Shown piece by piece: positions 1 through 5,691 of a stretch of 5,927 bases of DNA. This DNA is from WHSO01 sp050485485 (GTDB lineage Bacteria; Pseudomonadota; Alphaproteobacteria; SMXQ01). A model generated the notes under the pieces. The model did not search any database. It was not told where the DNA came from and saw nothing but the letters and a program-made list of their open reading frames with translations. Numbering within the stretch: position 1 is the stretch's first letter; each line of letters opens with the position of its first letter. Where the stretch lies: contig JBJHBM010000079.1 in the NCBI GenBank assembly GCA_050485485.1, positions 1 to 5,927 on the forward strand, read 5' to 3'. The position numbers and the translations under genes were made by a program.

Positions 1-2
1 CC

Positions 3-677
3 GCCGGGCGGCGGCGCCTCGCCGTGCTGGCCCTGGTGTTCCTCGCGCTGTGGGCGGCGCCGGTCGCGGCCACGCTCGCCGCGCTCGGGCCCGACCCGTG
101 GCGCGGCGTCGCGGCGCTGTTCACCACCGCGGCCTTCGTCACCTTCGGCGGCGCCTACGCGGTGCTGCCCTATGTCGCCGCCGAGGCGGTCGGCCATTAC
201 GGCTGGCTCTCGGGCGCGCAGATGATCGACGGGCTCGCGCTGGCCGAGACCACCCCCGGGCCGCTGATCCTGGTGACCCAGTGGATCGGCTGGTTCGCGG
301 GCTTCAACAACCCGGGCGCGCTCGCGCCCGTGACGGCGGGCCTGGTCGGCGCCGCGCTCACCACCTACGTCACCTTCCTGCCGTGCTTCCTGTTCATCCT
401 CGCCGGCGCGCCCTACATCGACCGCATCTCGCGCAACGCGACGGCGGCCGGCGCGCTCGGCGCGGTCACCGCGGCGGTGGTGGGCGTGATCGCCGCGCTC
501 GGGGTCTTCATCGCGCGCGCGGCGATCTTTCCACAGGGCGCTTTCGATGCCTTCGCGGCCGTGCTGGCGGCGGCGGCGCTGGCCGCGCTGCTCGCGACGC
601 GCGTCGGCATCCCCTGGGTGGTGCTCGCGGGCGGGCTTGCCGGCCTCGCCGCCCGCGCCGCGGGGATTACCGGCTAA
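3..677 (+). CDS. chrA: ChrA chromate transporter, C-terminal half (5' end outside window)
   Basis: Inner-membrane transporter of the CHR family. Characterised members export chromate coupled to the proton gradient, but many chromosomal homologues have no proven substrate. The frame is open from the window edge. It begins with an Arg-rich stretch (codons 9-17), then a hydrophobic helix, as expected for the linker into the second CHR domain of long-chain ChrA. Family motifs visible are FGGAYAVLPYV (nt 144-176), HYGWL (nt 195-209) and AETTPGP (nt 243-263), then VTFLPCF and APYIDR, followed by about three Ala/Val/Leu-rich membrane helices to the TAA stop. A GTG at 24 opens the longest start-to-stop stretch, but it is internal to the gene and is not a true start. 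The gene converges with the Lrp-type gene across 37 bp, where I see no T-tailed terminator. The family call is firm; chromate as substrate is inferred. Confidence 0.9.
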   Translation, partial: AGRRRLAVLALVFLALWAAPVAATLAALGPDPWRGVAALFTTAAFVTFGGAYAVLPYVAAEAVGHYGWLSGAQMIDGLALAETTPGPLILVTQWIGWFAGFNNPGALAPVTAGLVGAALTTYVTFLPCFLFILAGAPYIDRISRNATAAGALGAVTAAVVGVIAALGVFIARAAIFPQGAFDAFAAVLAAAALAALLATRVGIPWVVLAGGLAGLAARAAGITG

Positions 678-714
678 ATCACCGTCGGCGCTGGGAGGAC
701 CGCGCCCGCGCCCC

Positions 715-1194
715 TCAGTCCTCGTCCGCCGGCACAGGCACGCCCGGCTTGTCCTTGGAGGTGCGGATGGTCTCGAGGGTCTGGACGCGGGCGACGTGCG
801 GCGTCGAGGTGAGCCGCATGGTCAGGGCGTCGCGGTGCGGCTTGTCCTTCGCCACCATCTTGATGAGGAAGTCGCCGCCGCCCCGGATCATGTGGCATTC
901 GCGCACCTCGTCCCAGTCGGCGAGCGCCGTCTCGAACCCGGCGAGCACGTCCTGGGCCTGGGAGTCGAGCCCGACCAGGGCGAAGAACATCTCGTTGTAG
1001 CCGAGCAGCCCGGCGTCGAGCTCGGCGTGATAGCTGCGGATGAAGCCCGCGGTCTCGAGCGCGCGCACCCGGCGCAGGCAGGGCGGCGCCGAAATGCCGG
1101 CGCGGCGCGCGAGCTCGACGTTGGTCATGCGGCCGTCCTCCTGCAGGTCGGAGAGGATGCGGCAGTCGATGCGGTCCAGCCTGACGCGCTGCAT
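715..1194 (-). CDS. Lrp/AsnC family transcriptional regulator
   Basis: DNA-binding regulator of 159 residues, the normal length for the family. Residues 6-55 form the winged helix-turn-helix; LDRIDCRIL and DLQEDGRM then TNVELARRAGIS are close to E. coli Lrp, and PPCLRRVRALE is the recognition region. Residues about 68-146 form the RAM ligand-binding/oligomerisation domain, with ECHMIRGGGDFLIKM (99-113) around its conserved glycine-aspartate turn. The ATG at 1194-1192 is chosen because GGAG lies seven bases upstream and the protein then begins where Lrp proteins begin; the same frame stays open to 1437, but that extension crosses the promoter. The gene is divergent from trxB, the same arrangement as lrp/trxB in E. 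coli. Lrp proteins usually sense amino acids and often repress their own gene; the ligand here is unknown. The C-terminal tail (Lys/Pro then acidic) lies outside the domain. Confidence 0.93.
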   Translation of the reverse strand: MQRVRLDRIDCRILSDLQEDGRMTNVELARRAGISAPPCLRRVRALETAGFIRSYHAELDAGLLGYNEMFFALVGLDSQAQDVLAGFETALADWDEVRECHMIRGGGDFLIKMVAKDKPHRDALTMRLTSTPHVARVQTLETIRTSKDKPGVPVPADED

Positions 1195-1273
1195 GAGGGG
1201 GCTCCGTGGCTCGTGGCGGGCACGGCGGGGCGGCCGTTCGTGTCGCGGAATGGCCCGCGCCGTGCGCGCTCTT

Positions 1274-1302
1274 GTTATAAAGGGCGGGTAATATTCTTTC
1301 AA
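1274..1302 (-). promoter_or_regulatory. Sigma70-type promoter for the Lrp-family gene
   Basis: Read on the minus strand, TTGAAA (1302-1297) and TATAAC (1279-1274) are separated by exactly 17 bp. This is close to consensus and is the only A/T-rich patch in a very G+C-rich neighbourhood. Transcription would start near 1267, leaving a leader of about 70 nt before the ATG at 1194. The patch also holds the short palindrome AATATT (1290-1295) between the two boxes. Lrp proteins bind A/T-rich DNA, so autoregulation here is plausible but not shown. Confidence 0.68.
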
Positions 1303-1354
1303 CGGGCGGCACGGGCCCCCAATGGCGAATCCGCCGCCGCCCGGCCGGTTGTCC

Positions 1355-1383
1355 TTGCCCCGCGCCGGCCGCCTTCCTATCTT
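1355..1383 (+). promoter_or_regulatory. Sigma70-type promoter for trxB (and the downstream LysR gene)
   Basis: TTGCCC (1355-1360) and TATCTT (1378-1383) are 17 bp apart, a fair match to the housekeeping consensus. The start point would be near 1390, giving a leader of about 35 nt before the trxB ATG. It lies about 50 bp from the back-to-back promoter of the Lrp-type gene, so one bound regulator could affect both. An overlapping TTGTCC at 1349 is spaced 23 bp and was not used. Confidence 0.55.
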
Positions 1384-1424
1384 AAGCACGACTTTCACGG
1401 GCTTCTGCAGACGATCTCCCGCAC

Positions 1425-2402
1425 ATGACAGACACATCCACCACCCACGCCAAGGTGCTGATCCTCGGATCGGGACCGGCGGGGCTCACCGCAGCCATCT
1501 ACGCCGCGCGCGCCAGCCTCGCGCCGGTCATGGTCGCGGGCCTCCAGCCCGGCGGCCAGATGACCATCACCACGGACGTCGAGAACTATCCCGGTTTCGC
1601 CGACACGATCCAGGGCCCGTGGCTGATGGAGCAGATGCAGAAGCAGGCGGAGCACGTCGGCACGCGGATCGTGTCGGACACGATCGTCGCGGTCGATTTC
1701 AGGTCCCGGCCGTTCCGGCTCACGGGCGACACGGGACACGTCTATATCGCCGACGCGGTGATCGTCTCGACCGGTGCCAGCGCCCGTTGGCTCGGCCTGC
1801 CCAGCGAGGAGACCTTCAAGGGCTTCGGGGTATCGGCCTGCGCCACCTGCGACGGCTTCTTCTTCCGCGGCAAGCGCGTGGCCGTGGTAGGCGGCGGCAA
1901 TACCGCCGTGGAGGAGGCGATCTACCTCACCCACCATGCCGAGCACGTCACCCTGATCCACCGGCGCGACGGCCTGCGTGCGGAGAAGATCATGCAGGAG
2001 CGGCTGTTCGCCAATCCCAAGATCGCAGTCGTCTGGGACACGGTGGTCGAGGAGGTCCTCGGCACGCGCGACCCGCTCGGCGTGACCGGCGCGCGCATCC
2101 GGAACGTCAAGACCGGGGAGGCGCGCGAGATCGCGCTCGACGGCGTGTTCGTCGCCATCGGCCACACGCCCAACACGGCGCTGTTCAAGGGCCAGCTCGA
2201 CATGGACGGGGAAGGCTACCTCGTCACCCGGCCCGATTCGACCGCCACCGACGTGCCCGGCGTGTTCGCCGCGGGCGATGTCCAGGACAAGGTGTTCCGC
2301 CAGGCGGTGACGGCGGCCGGCACCGGCTGCATGGCGGCGATCGAGGCCGAGCGCTTCCTCGCGGCCGAGGCCCACGCCAAGGGGCAGCGCGCCGCGGAGT
2401 AG
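1425..2402 (+). CDS. trxB: Thioredoxin-disulfide reductase (NADPH, FAD)
   Basis: Cytoplasmic flavoenzyme that passes electrons from NADPH through FAD to oxidised thioredoxin (EC 1.8.1.9). At 325 residues it has the usual length of the low-molecular-weight bacterial enzyme. Seen in order: the FAD-binding GSGPAG (15-20), the flavin-contacting QPGGQM (41-46), the redox pair CATC followed by Asp (Cys139, Cys142), the NADPH-binding GGGNTAVEEA (156-165), HRRDGLRAEK (179-188) for the 2'-phosphate of NADPH, and the second FAD motif AAGDVQD (282-288) with the following RQAVTAAGTGC. All catalytic features are intact. The ATG at 1425 puts the Rossmann motif at the expected distance. No clear Shine-Dalgarno precedes it (the leader reads GACGATCTCCCGCAC), so initiation may be weak or SD-independent. 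The LysR gene follows after 48 bp, probably on the same mRNA. Confidence 0.97.
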   Translation: MTDTSTTHAKVLILGSGPAGLTAAIYAARASLAPVMVAGLQPGGQMTITTDVENYPGFADTIQGPWLMEQMQKQAEHVGTRIVSDTIVAVDFRSRPFRLTGDTGHVYIADAVIVSTGASARWLGLPSEETFKGFGVSACATCDGFFFRGKRVAVVGGGNTAVEEAIYLTHHAEHVTLIHRRDGLRAEKIMQERLFANPKIAVVWDTVVEEVLGTRDPLGVTGARIRNVKTGEAREIALDGVFVAIGHTPNTALFKGQLDMDGEGYLVTRPDSTATDVPGVFAAGDVQDKVFRQAVTAAGTGCMAAIEAERFLAAEAHAKGQRAAE

Positions 2403-2427
2403 CCGCGGGCCCCGTGCGGCGCACGGG
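2392..2427 (+). other. Tandem hairpins at the trxB stop codon, in the trxB-LysR gap
   Basis: Two perfect stems follow one another. CCGCGG (2392-2397) pairs with CCGCGG (2403-2408), placing the trxB stop codon in the five-base loop. CCCGTGC (2411-2417) pairs with GCACGGG (2421-2427) over a GGC loop. Neither is followed by a T run, so they are not a typical intrinsic terminator. They end 11 bases before the Shine-Dalgarno of the LysR gene. They could protect the trxB mRNA 3' end or lower expression of the distal gene; this role is inferred. Confidence 0.5.
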
Positions 2428-2438
2428 CACGAAACAAC

Positions 2439-2444
2439 AGGGAG
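2439..2444 (+). promoter_or_regulatory. Shine-Dalgarno of the LysR gene, deciding a GTG start
   Basis: AGGGAG stands six bases before GTG 2451. The in-frame ATG at 2469, where many homologues are annotated to start (MDWDKLR), is 24 bases away, too far to use this site. The site is also the target of a nine-base complement in the candidate RNA downstream (3620-3628). Confidence 0.75.
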
Positions 2445-2450
2445 TCGCGC

Positions 2451-3359
2451 GTGGCCATCGGCAGGCACATGGACTGGGACAAGCTGCGGGTGTTCCATGC
2501 CGTCGCGGAAGCCGGCAGCTTCACCCATGCGGGCGAGGCCCTCAACCTCAGCCAGTCGGCGATCTCACGCCAGGTCTCCGCGCTCGAGCAGGACCTCGGC
2601 GTGACCCTGTTCCACCGCCATGCCCGCGGCCTGGTGCTGACCGAGCAGGGCGAGCTGCTGTTCGGCACCACCAAGGACGTGTTCCAGAGGCTCGCCACCG
2701 CCCAGGCGATGCTCACCGATTCGACCGAGCGCCCGCGCGGCGTGCTCAAGGTCACGACCACCGTGGCGCTGGGCTCGATCTGGCTCACGCCGCGCGTCAA
2801 GCAGTTCATGGACCTCTATCCGGACGTGCGGCTCACCCTGATCCTCACCGACGAGGAGATCGATATCGGCATGCGCGAGGCGGACGTCGCGATACGCCTC
2901 ACCGCGCCGACCCAGCCGGACCTGATCCAGCGCCGGCTGATGACCATGCACACCCACGTCTACGCCTCGCCGGAATATCTCAAGGAACGCGGCATGCCGC
3001 AGTCGCTCGCGGACCTCGCCGACCACAACCTGATCATCTACGGCGAGGACACGCGCCCGCCCACGGCCAAGGTCAACTGGCTGATGGACACCCTCGCCCA
3101 GGCCGGGGTCACGCCCCATAACGTGCTCAAGGTGAACAACATCTACGGCATCTACCGGGCGGTGCAGTCGGGAGTGGGGCTCGCGGGCCTGCCCGACTAC
3201 ACCGTGCGCCAGATCTCCAATCTGGTGCGCATCATGCCCGACGTGAACGGCCCGTCCTACGAGTGCTTCCTGGTCTATCCGGCCGAGCTGCGCGCCTCCA
3301 AGCGCATCGCCGTATTCCGCGAATTCCTGCTGGGCCAGATCAGCGAATCGCTGTTCTAA
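2451..3359 (+). CDS. LysR-family regulator, LsrB/VtlR type
   Basis: Transcriptional regulator of 302 residues, full length for a LysR protein. Residues 8-66 are the winged HTH (FHAVAEAGSFTHAGEALNLS, then QSAISRQVSALEQDLG and LFHRHARG). A linker helix follows, and residues about 97-298 form the periplasmic-binding-protein-like effector domain, including DVAIRL (145-150), a YASPEYL motif (171-177) and GVGLAGLPDY (241-250). The N-terminus, the linker and the position directly after trxB match what I know of LsrB of Sinorhizobium/Agrobacterium and VtlR of Brucella, which act in oxidative-stress, envelope and sRNA control. That orthology is from memory and needs a tree. The only cysteine is Cys272, so this protein cannot form an internal disulfide. 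The GTG start is set by AGGGAG. The 48-bp spacing suggests expression from the trxB promoter. Targets and ligand are unknown. Confidence 0.92.
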   Translation: MAIGRHMDWDKLRVFHAVAEAGSFTHAGEALNLSQSAISRQVSALEQDLGVTLFHRHARGLVLTEQGELLFGTTKDVFQRLATAQAMLTDSTERPRGVLKVTTTVALGSIWLTPRVKQFMDLYPDVRLTLILTDEEIDIGMREADVAIRLTAPTQPDLIQRRLMTMHTHVYASPEYLKERGMPQSLADLADHNLIIYGEDTRPPTAKVNWLMDTLAQAGVTPHNVLKVNNIYGIYRAVQSGVGLAGLPDYTVRQISNLVRIMPDVNGPSYECFLVYPAELRASKRIAVFREFLLGQISESLF

Positions 3360-3383
3360 AGCCCGCGATTGACCTTTATTCCT

Positions 3384-3422
3384 AAGGGGTTAGAGCCATG
3401 CGCCGATTGCATGGCTCCCTTT
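3384..3422 (+). terminator. Hairpin after the LysR gene, probable weak terminator
   Basis: GAGCCATGC (3393-3401) pairs perfectly with GCATGGCTC (3409-3417) over a seven-base loop, 34 bases after the LysR stop. AAGG (3384-3387) can add pairs with CCTT (3418-3421) across a bulge. Only three T follow (3420-3422), so termination would be partial. The position fits the end of the trxB-LysR transcript, with some read-through into the next structured region possible. Confidence 0.5.
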
Positions 3423-3433
3423 CGTGAATATGG

Positions 3434-3462
3434 GTGGAATTCCCCGTCCCGGTGCATATGTT
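3434..3462 (+). promoter_or_regulatory. Possible promoter of the candidate small RNA
   Basis: TATGTT (3457-3462) is a reasonable -10 box, with GTGGAA (3434-3439) 17 bp upstream as a poor -35 (three of six matches). The implied start, near 3468-3469, falls exactly where the first long helix of the downstream RNA begins. A dyad, GAAT (3426-3429) and ATTC (3439-3442), overlaps the -35 area and might be an activator site. This is weak evidence taken alone. Confidence 0.33.
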
Positions 3463-3467
3463 AGCCA

Positions 3468-3662
3468 CGTGTTCGGAACGGCGCGCTGACTTGGTGATGA
3501 CAGTTTTTCAGCCGCCGCCGGTAGTTTGAAGTTCGACCGGCCCCGCTGAACACGAGTTCCGGGTGCAATGCCCGGAAGACGGGACCCTTCGGGGCCCCGA
3601 CGTCTCCCAGACGTGAAGCCTCCCTGTTAAACTTGCCGGGCCTTCGGGCCCGGCATTTTTTT
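3468..3662 (+). ncRNA. Candidate structured small RNA, family not recognised
   Basis: No credible protein is encoded here, yet consecutive helices account for much of the stretch. CGTGTTC (3468-3474) pairs with GAACACG (3548-3554) and closes a junction holding two hairpins: GGCG+GCTGA (3480-3489, one bulge) with TCAGC+CGCC (3508-3516), and GCCGGT (3517-3522) with ACCGGC (3536-3541). Next come TTCCGGG (3557-3563) with CCCGGAA (3571-3577), GGG+CCC (3581-3587) with GGG+CCC (3592-3597) over a UUCG loop, and ACGTCT (3600-3605) with AGACGT (3609-3614). An unpaired CCTCCCTGTTAAAC tract leads to a strong plus-strand terminator. The stretch is visibly less G+C-rich than the genes. CCTCCC is an anti-Shine-Dalgarno sequence like those in alphaproteobacterial trans-acting sRNAs such as AbcR. 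It could instead be a long 3' UTR of the LysR mRNA. Strand and 3' end are well supported; the 5' end is inferred. Confidence 0.5.
3634..3662 (+). terminator. Strong intrinsic terminator, plus strand
   Basis: TGCCGGGCC (3634-3642) pairs perfectly with GGCCCGGCA (3647-3655) over a TTCG tetraloop, followed by seven T (3656-3662). The T run occurs only on the plus side; read on the minus strand the hairpin is followed by AGTTTAAC, which is a poor tail. It therefore ends a transcript coming from the left, 275 bp beyond the LysR stop. The T run overlaps the stop codon of the convergent glycosyltransferase gene (3663-3661). Confidence 0.9.
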
Positions 3663-5691
3663 ATCCCGACGCGCCCGCACCGCGCGCCGCCGTCTCGAAG
3701 AAGCGCGCGAACTCCGCGATGACCTCCCGGTCGTCGAACAGGGCGTCGGCACGTTCCGCGATGGCGCCGACCAGCGCCGCGTGGCGGTCCCTGTCGGTGG
3801 CGATCGCGACGGCGCGCGCGACATAGGCTTCGAGCGACTCCGCCACCCCCTCCGCGATCCCCATCTGCGCATAGAGCGCCGCCGTCAGGCGGCCGCGCAG
3901 CAGTTCGCTCGGAAAGGTCACGATGGGCACGTGCTGGGCGAAGGCCTCGAGGGACGTGTTGCCGCCGCAGAACGGGAACGGGTCGAGCATGACGTCGGCC
4001 AGCGTCAGCAGGCGCATGAATTTCGCCTCGTCCATGCGCGGGACGAAGACGACATGGCGCGCGAGCTGCGGGGCGGCGGCCGCCCAGCGCGCCTCCAGCC
4101 CGGCGCGCGCCGCCGGGTTGCCCATGTCGATCAGCACGAACAGCGCCCGGGGATCGCGCGCGGCGATGCCGGTGAAGGCGGCATCCATGTCGGGGTGCAG
4201 CTTGAACAGGGTCTGCGGGCAGAGATAGATCGTGCGCCCTTCGGGCAGGCCGAACTCGGCGCGCGCGCCGGAAACCCGCGCCGGGCGGCGGAAGCAGGTG
4301 GAGAAGCGCTCGAACGGCACCAGCCGCTCGCTGTAGTGCGCCCCGGCCTGCGCGGTCTCGGCGGCGCGGCACGAGACGAAGTAGTCGAGGGTGTCGAGGC
4401 CGCTCGTCACCGGGTGCCCCCAGGTCGTGCATTGCACCGGCGCGAGGCGGGCGAAGGCGAGGAAGTAGGTGAACGGTTCCATGCCGATGTCGGGGAAATA
4501 GAGGATGTCCAGGCCCCGGTCCGCGATCGCGCGGCGCGCGCCCTCGAGGGTCGCGGGCAGGCGCACCGCGTGGTCGGCGCTGTTCCGGATCTCCGCGGCC
4601 ATGGCGTCGTCGGACGCGCCCACCGAGAACACCGTGACCTCGAACGCCGCGCGCGGCAGGCCGGCGATCAGGCCGCGGTTGAGCTTGCCGATGGTGTGGC
4701 CGCGCAGGTGCTTGGAGACGAACCCGATGCGGATGCGCCCGGCGGGCGGGCGCGGCGCGCGGCAGTGCGGGGCGACGTAGGAAAGCTCCGGGCAGGCGCG
4801 CCGGTAGAGCCCGGCCAGGGCCTCGTTGACGGCGCGGTCGTCGTAGCCCTGGTAGGCGAGGAAGAAGGGCGCCCGGGAGCCCTCGCGCAGGGGGTCGCGC
4901 AGCCGCGGCGGCGAAGCGGCCAGCCCGGCCAGCGCCGCCTCGAAGCGGCGGCGGTGCTGCGCGACGTCGGCGGCGCTCCCGTAGACCACCGGCAGCAGGA
5001 GGGCGCGCTTGAACGCCGCGGCCGGATCGGGACCGCGCGCGAGGACCGTGTCGAAATGACGGCGGGCCACCGCCACGTCGCCGAGCTCCTCGGCCAGCTG
5101 GCCCAGGTTGAGATGCGCCTCGACGTATCCGGCGTCCGCCGCCGCCGCGCGCTCGAACAGGGCGCGCGCGTCCTCGCGGCGCCCCGCGTCCTTGAGCAGC
5201 ACCCCGAGATTGTTGCTGGCCGGGGCGTGGCCGGGGTCGAGCGCGAGCGCGCGGCGGTAGAACGCTTCCGCCCGCGCGGCGTCGTTGGCCTCCTGGTGGA
5301 TGGTCCCGATGGCGAACAGCGGCTCGCCGTCCGTCGGGTCGAGCGCGTGGACGCGCTCGAAGGCGGCGATGGCGTCTCCGGATCTGCCCGCGGCCTGGCA
5401 GGCGACGCCGAGGTTGGCGGCGTAGCGCGCGTTGTCCGGGGCGAGGTCGAGCGCCCGGCCGATATGGGCGACGGCCTCGGGCGCCGCGCCACGGTTCAGC
5501 AGGACGATGCCGAGCAGGTGCCACGCCGCGTGGCATGCCGGGGCTTCCGCCACGAGCCTGCGGTAGACCGGCTCGGCCGCCTCCGGGCGCCCCGCCCGAT
5601 GCTCGGCGAGCGCGCGGGCCAGCGCCTCTTCCGAAGACTCCGGCATAGGCGCCCCGCTCTTTTCGGTGTCCGTCCCCATCGGGGCCTTCAT
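3661..5691 (-). CDS. TPR-repeat SPINDLY/OGT-like glycosyltransferase (GT41)
   Basis: Predicted cytoplasmic protein glycosyltransferase of 676 residues. About six TPR repeats fill residues 21-222 and would bind protein partners. The C-terminal OGT-type domain starts near 319 (IRIGFVSKHLRGHTIGKLN; His332 aligns with a nucleotide-pocket histidine of human OGT). It continues with TTWGHPVTSGLDTLDYF (His426), PQTLFKLHP (Lys497, matching the UDP-binding lysine) and DPFPFCGGNTSLEAFAQHVP (570-589). These key residues are present and the frame is unbroken. Relatives include eukaryotic OGT/SPY and Caulobacter FlmG, which glycosylates flagellin; donor sugar and acceptor here are unknown. The start at 5691 is chosen for its ATGA overlap with the upstream gene, but ATG 5679 has a better Shine-Dalgarno (GAAGG, five bases upstream), so the protein may begin four residues later. 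No signal peptide or membrane segment is seen. Confidence 0.9.
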   Translation of the reverse strand: MKAPMGTDTEKSGAPMPESSEEALARALAEHRAGRPEAAEPVYRRLVAEAPACHAAWHLLGIVLLNRGAAPEAVAHIGRALDLAPDNARYAANLGVACQAAGRSGDAIAAFERVHALDPTDGEPLFAIGTIHQEANDAARAEAFYRRALALDPGHAPASNNLGVLLKDAGRREDARALFERAAAADAGYVEAHLNLGQLAEELGDVAVARRHFDTVLARGPDPAAAFKRALLLPVVYGSAADVAQHRRRFEAALAGLAASPPRLRDPLREGSRAPFFLAYQGYDDRAVNEALAGLYRRACPELSYVAPHCRAPRPPAGRIRIGFVSKHLRGHTIGKLNRGLIAGLPRAAFEVTVFSVGASDDAMAAEIRNSADHAVRLPATLEGARRAIADRGLDILYFPDIGMEPFTYFLAFARLAPVQCTTWGHPVTSGLDTLDYFVSCRAAETAQAGAHYSERLVPFERFSTCFRRPARVSGARAEFGLPEGRTIYLCPQTLFKLHPDMDAAFTGIAARDPRALFVLIDMGNPAARAGLEARWAAAAPQLARHVVFVPRMDEAKFMRLLTLADVMLDPFPFCGGNTSLEAFAQHVPIVTFPSELLRGRLTAALYAQMGIAEGVAESLEAYVARAVAIATDRDRHAALVGAIAERADALFDDREVIAEFARFFETAARGAGASG

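Noticed and set aside
678..714. Terminator between chrA and the Lrp-type gene
   Set aside because: Only a short GGCGC/GCGCC pairing with no T run on either strand; support is insufficient.
715..1437. Longer start for the Lrp-type protein at 1437
   Set aside because: The extra 81 residues cross the promoter region and do not resemble the family; ATG 1194 has a Shine-Dalgarno and the normal N-terminus.
1395..2528. Minus-strand open frame of 377 codons opposite trxB
   Set aside because: It is an antisense shadow of trxB with no recognisable domain and no promoter or ribosome binding site.
1322..3121. Open frame of 599 codons on the plus strand over trxB and the LysR gene
   Set aside because: It is low-complexity Arg/Gly/Pro/His, out of frame with two genes that have complete, well-conserved motifs.
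3369..3396. TTGACC at 3369 as a promoter for the region after the LysR gene
   Set aside because: No acceptable -10 at 16-18 bp (TAGAGC or AGAGCC), and it lies just before the hairpin.
3398..3427. Nine-codon mini-ORF starting at ATG 3398, with AAGGGG eight bases upstream
   Set aside because: It is very short, its start lies inside the hairpin stem after the LysR gene, and nothing suggests a leader peptide.
3411..3464. Seventeen-codon ORF starting at ATG 3411
   Set aside because: No Shine-Dalgarno, start buried in the hairpin stem, and it ends in the possible -10 region.
3490..3512. Hammerhead-like core near TGATGACAG
   Set aside because: The required CUGAUGA and GAAA core segments with a cleavage triplet are not present together.
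3468..3655. 6S RNA (ssrS)
   Set aside because: A GTGTTCG near the 5' end and GAAGCC with TTAAAC near the 3' end recall 6S RNA, but the 5' and 3' ends do not pair into a closing stem, there is no single long hairpin with a central bubble, and the usual zapA/ygfA-type neighbours are absent.
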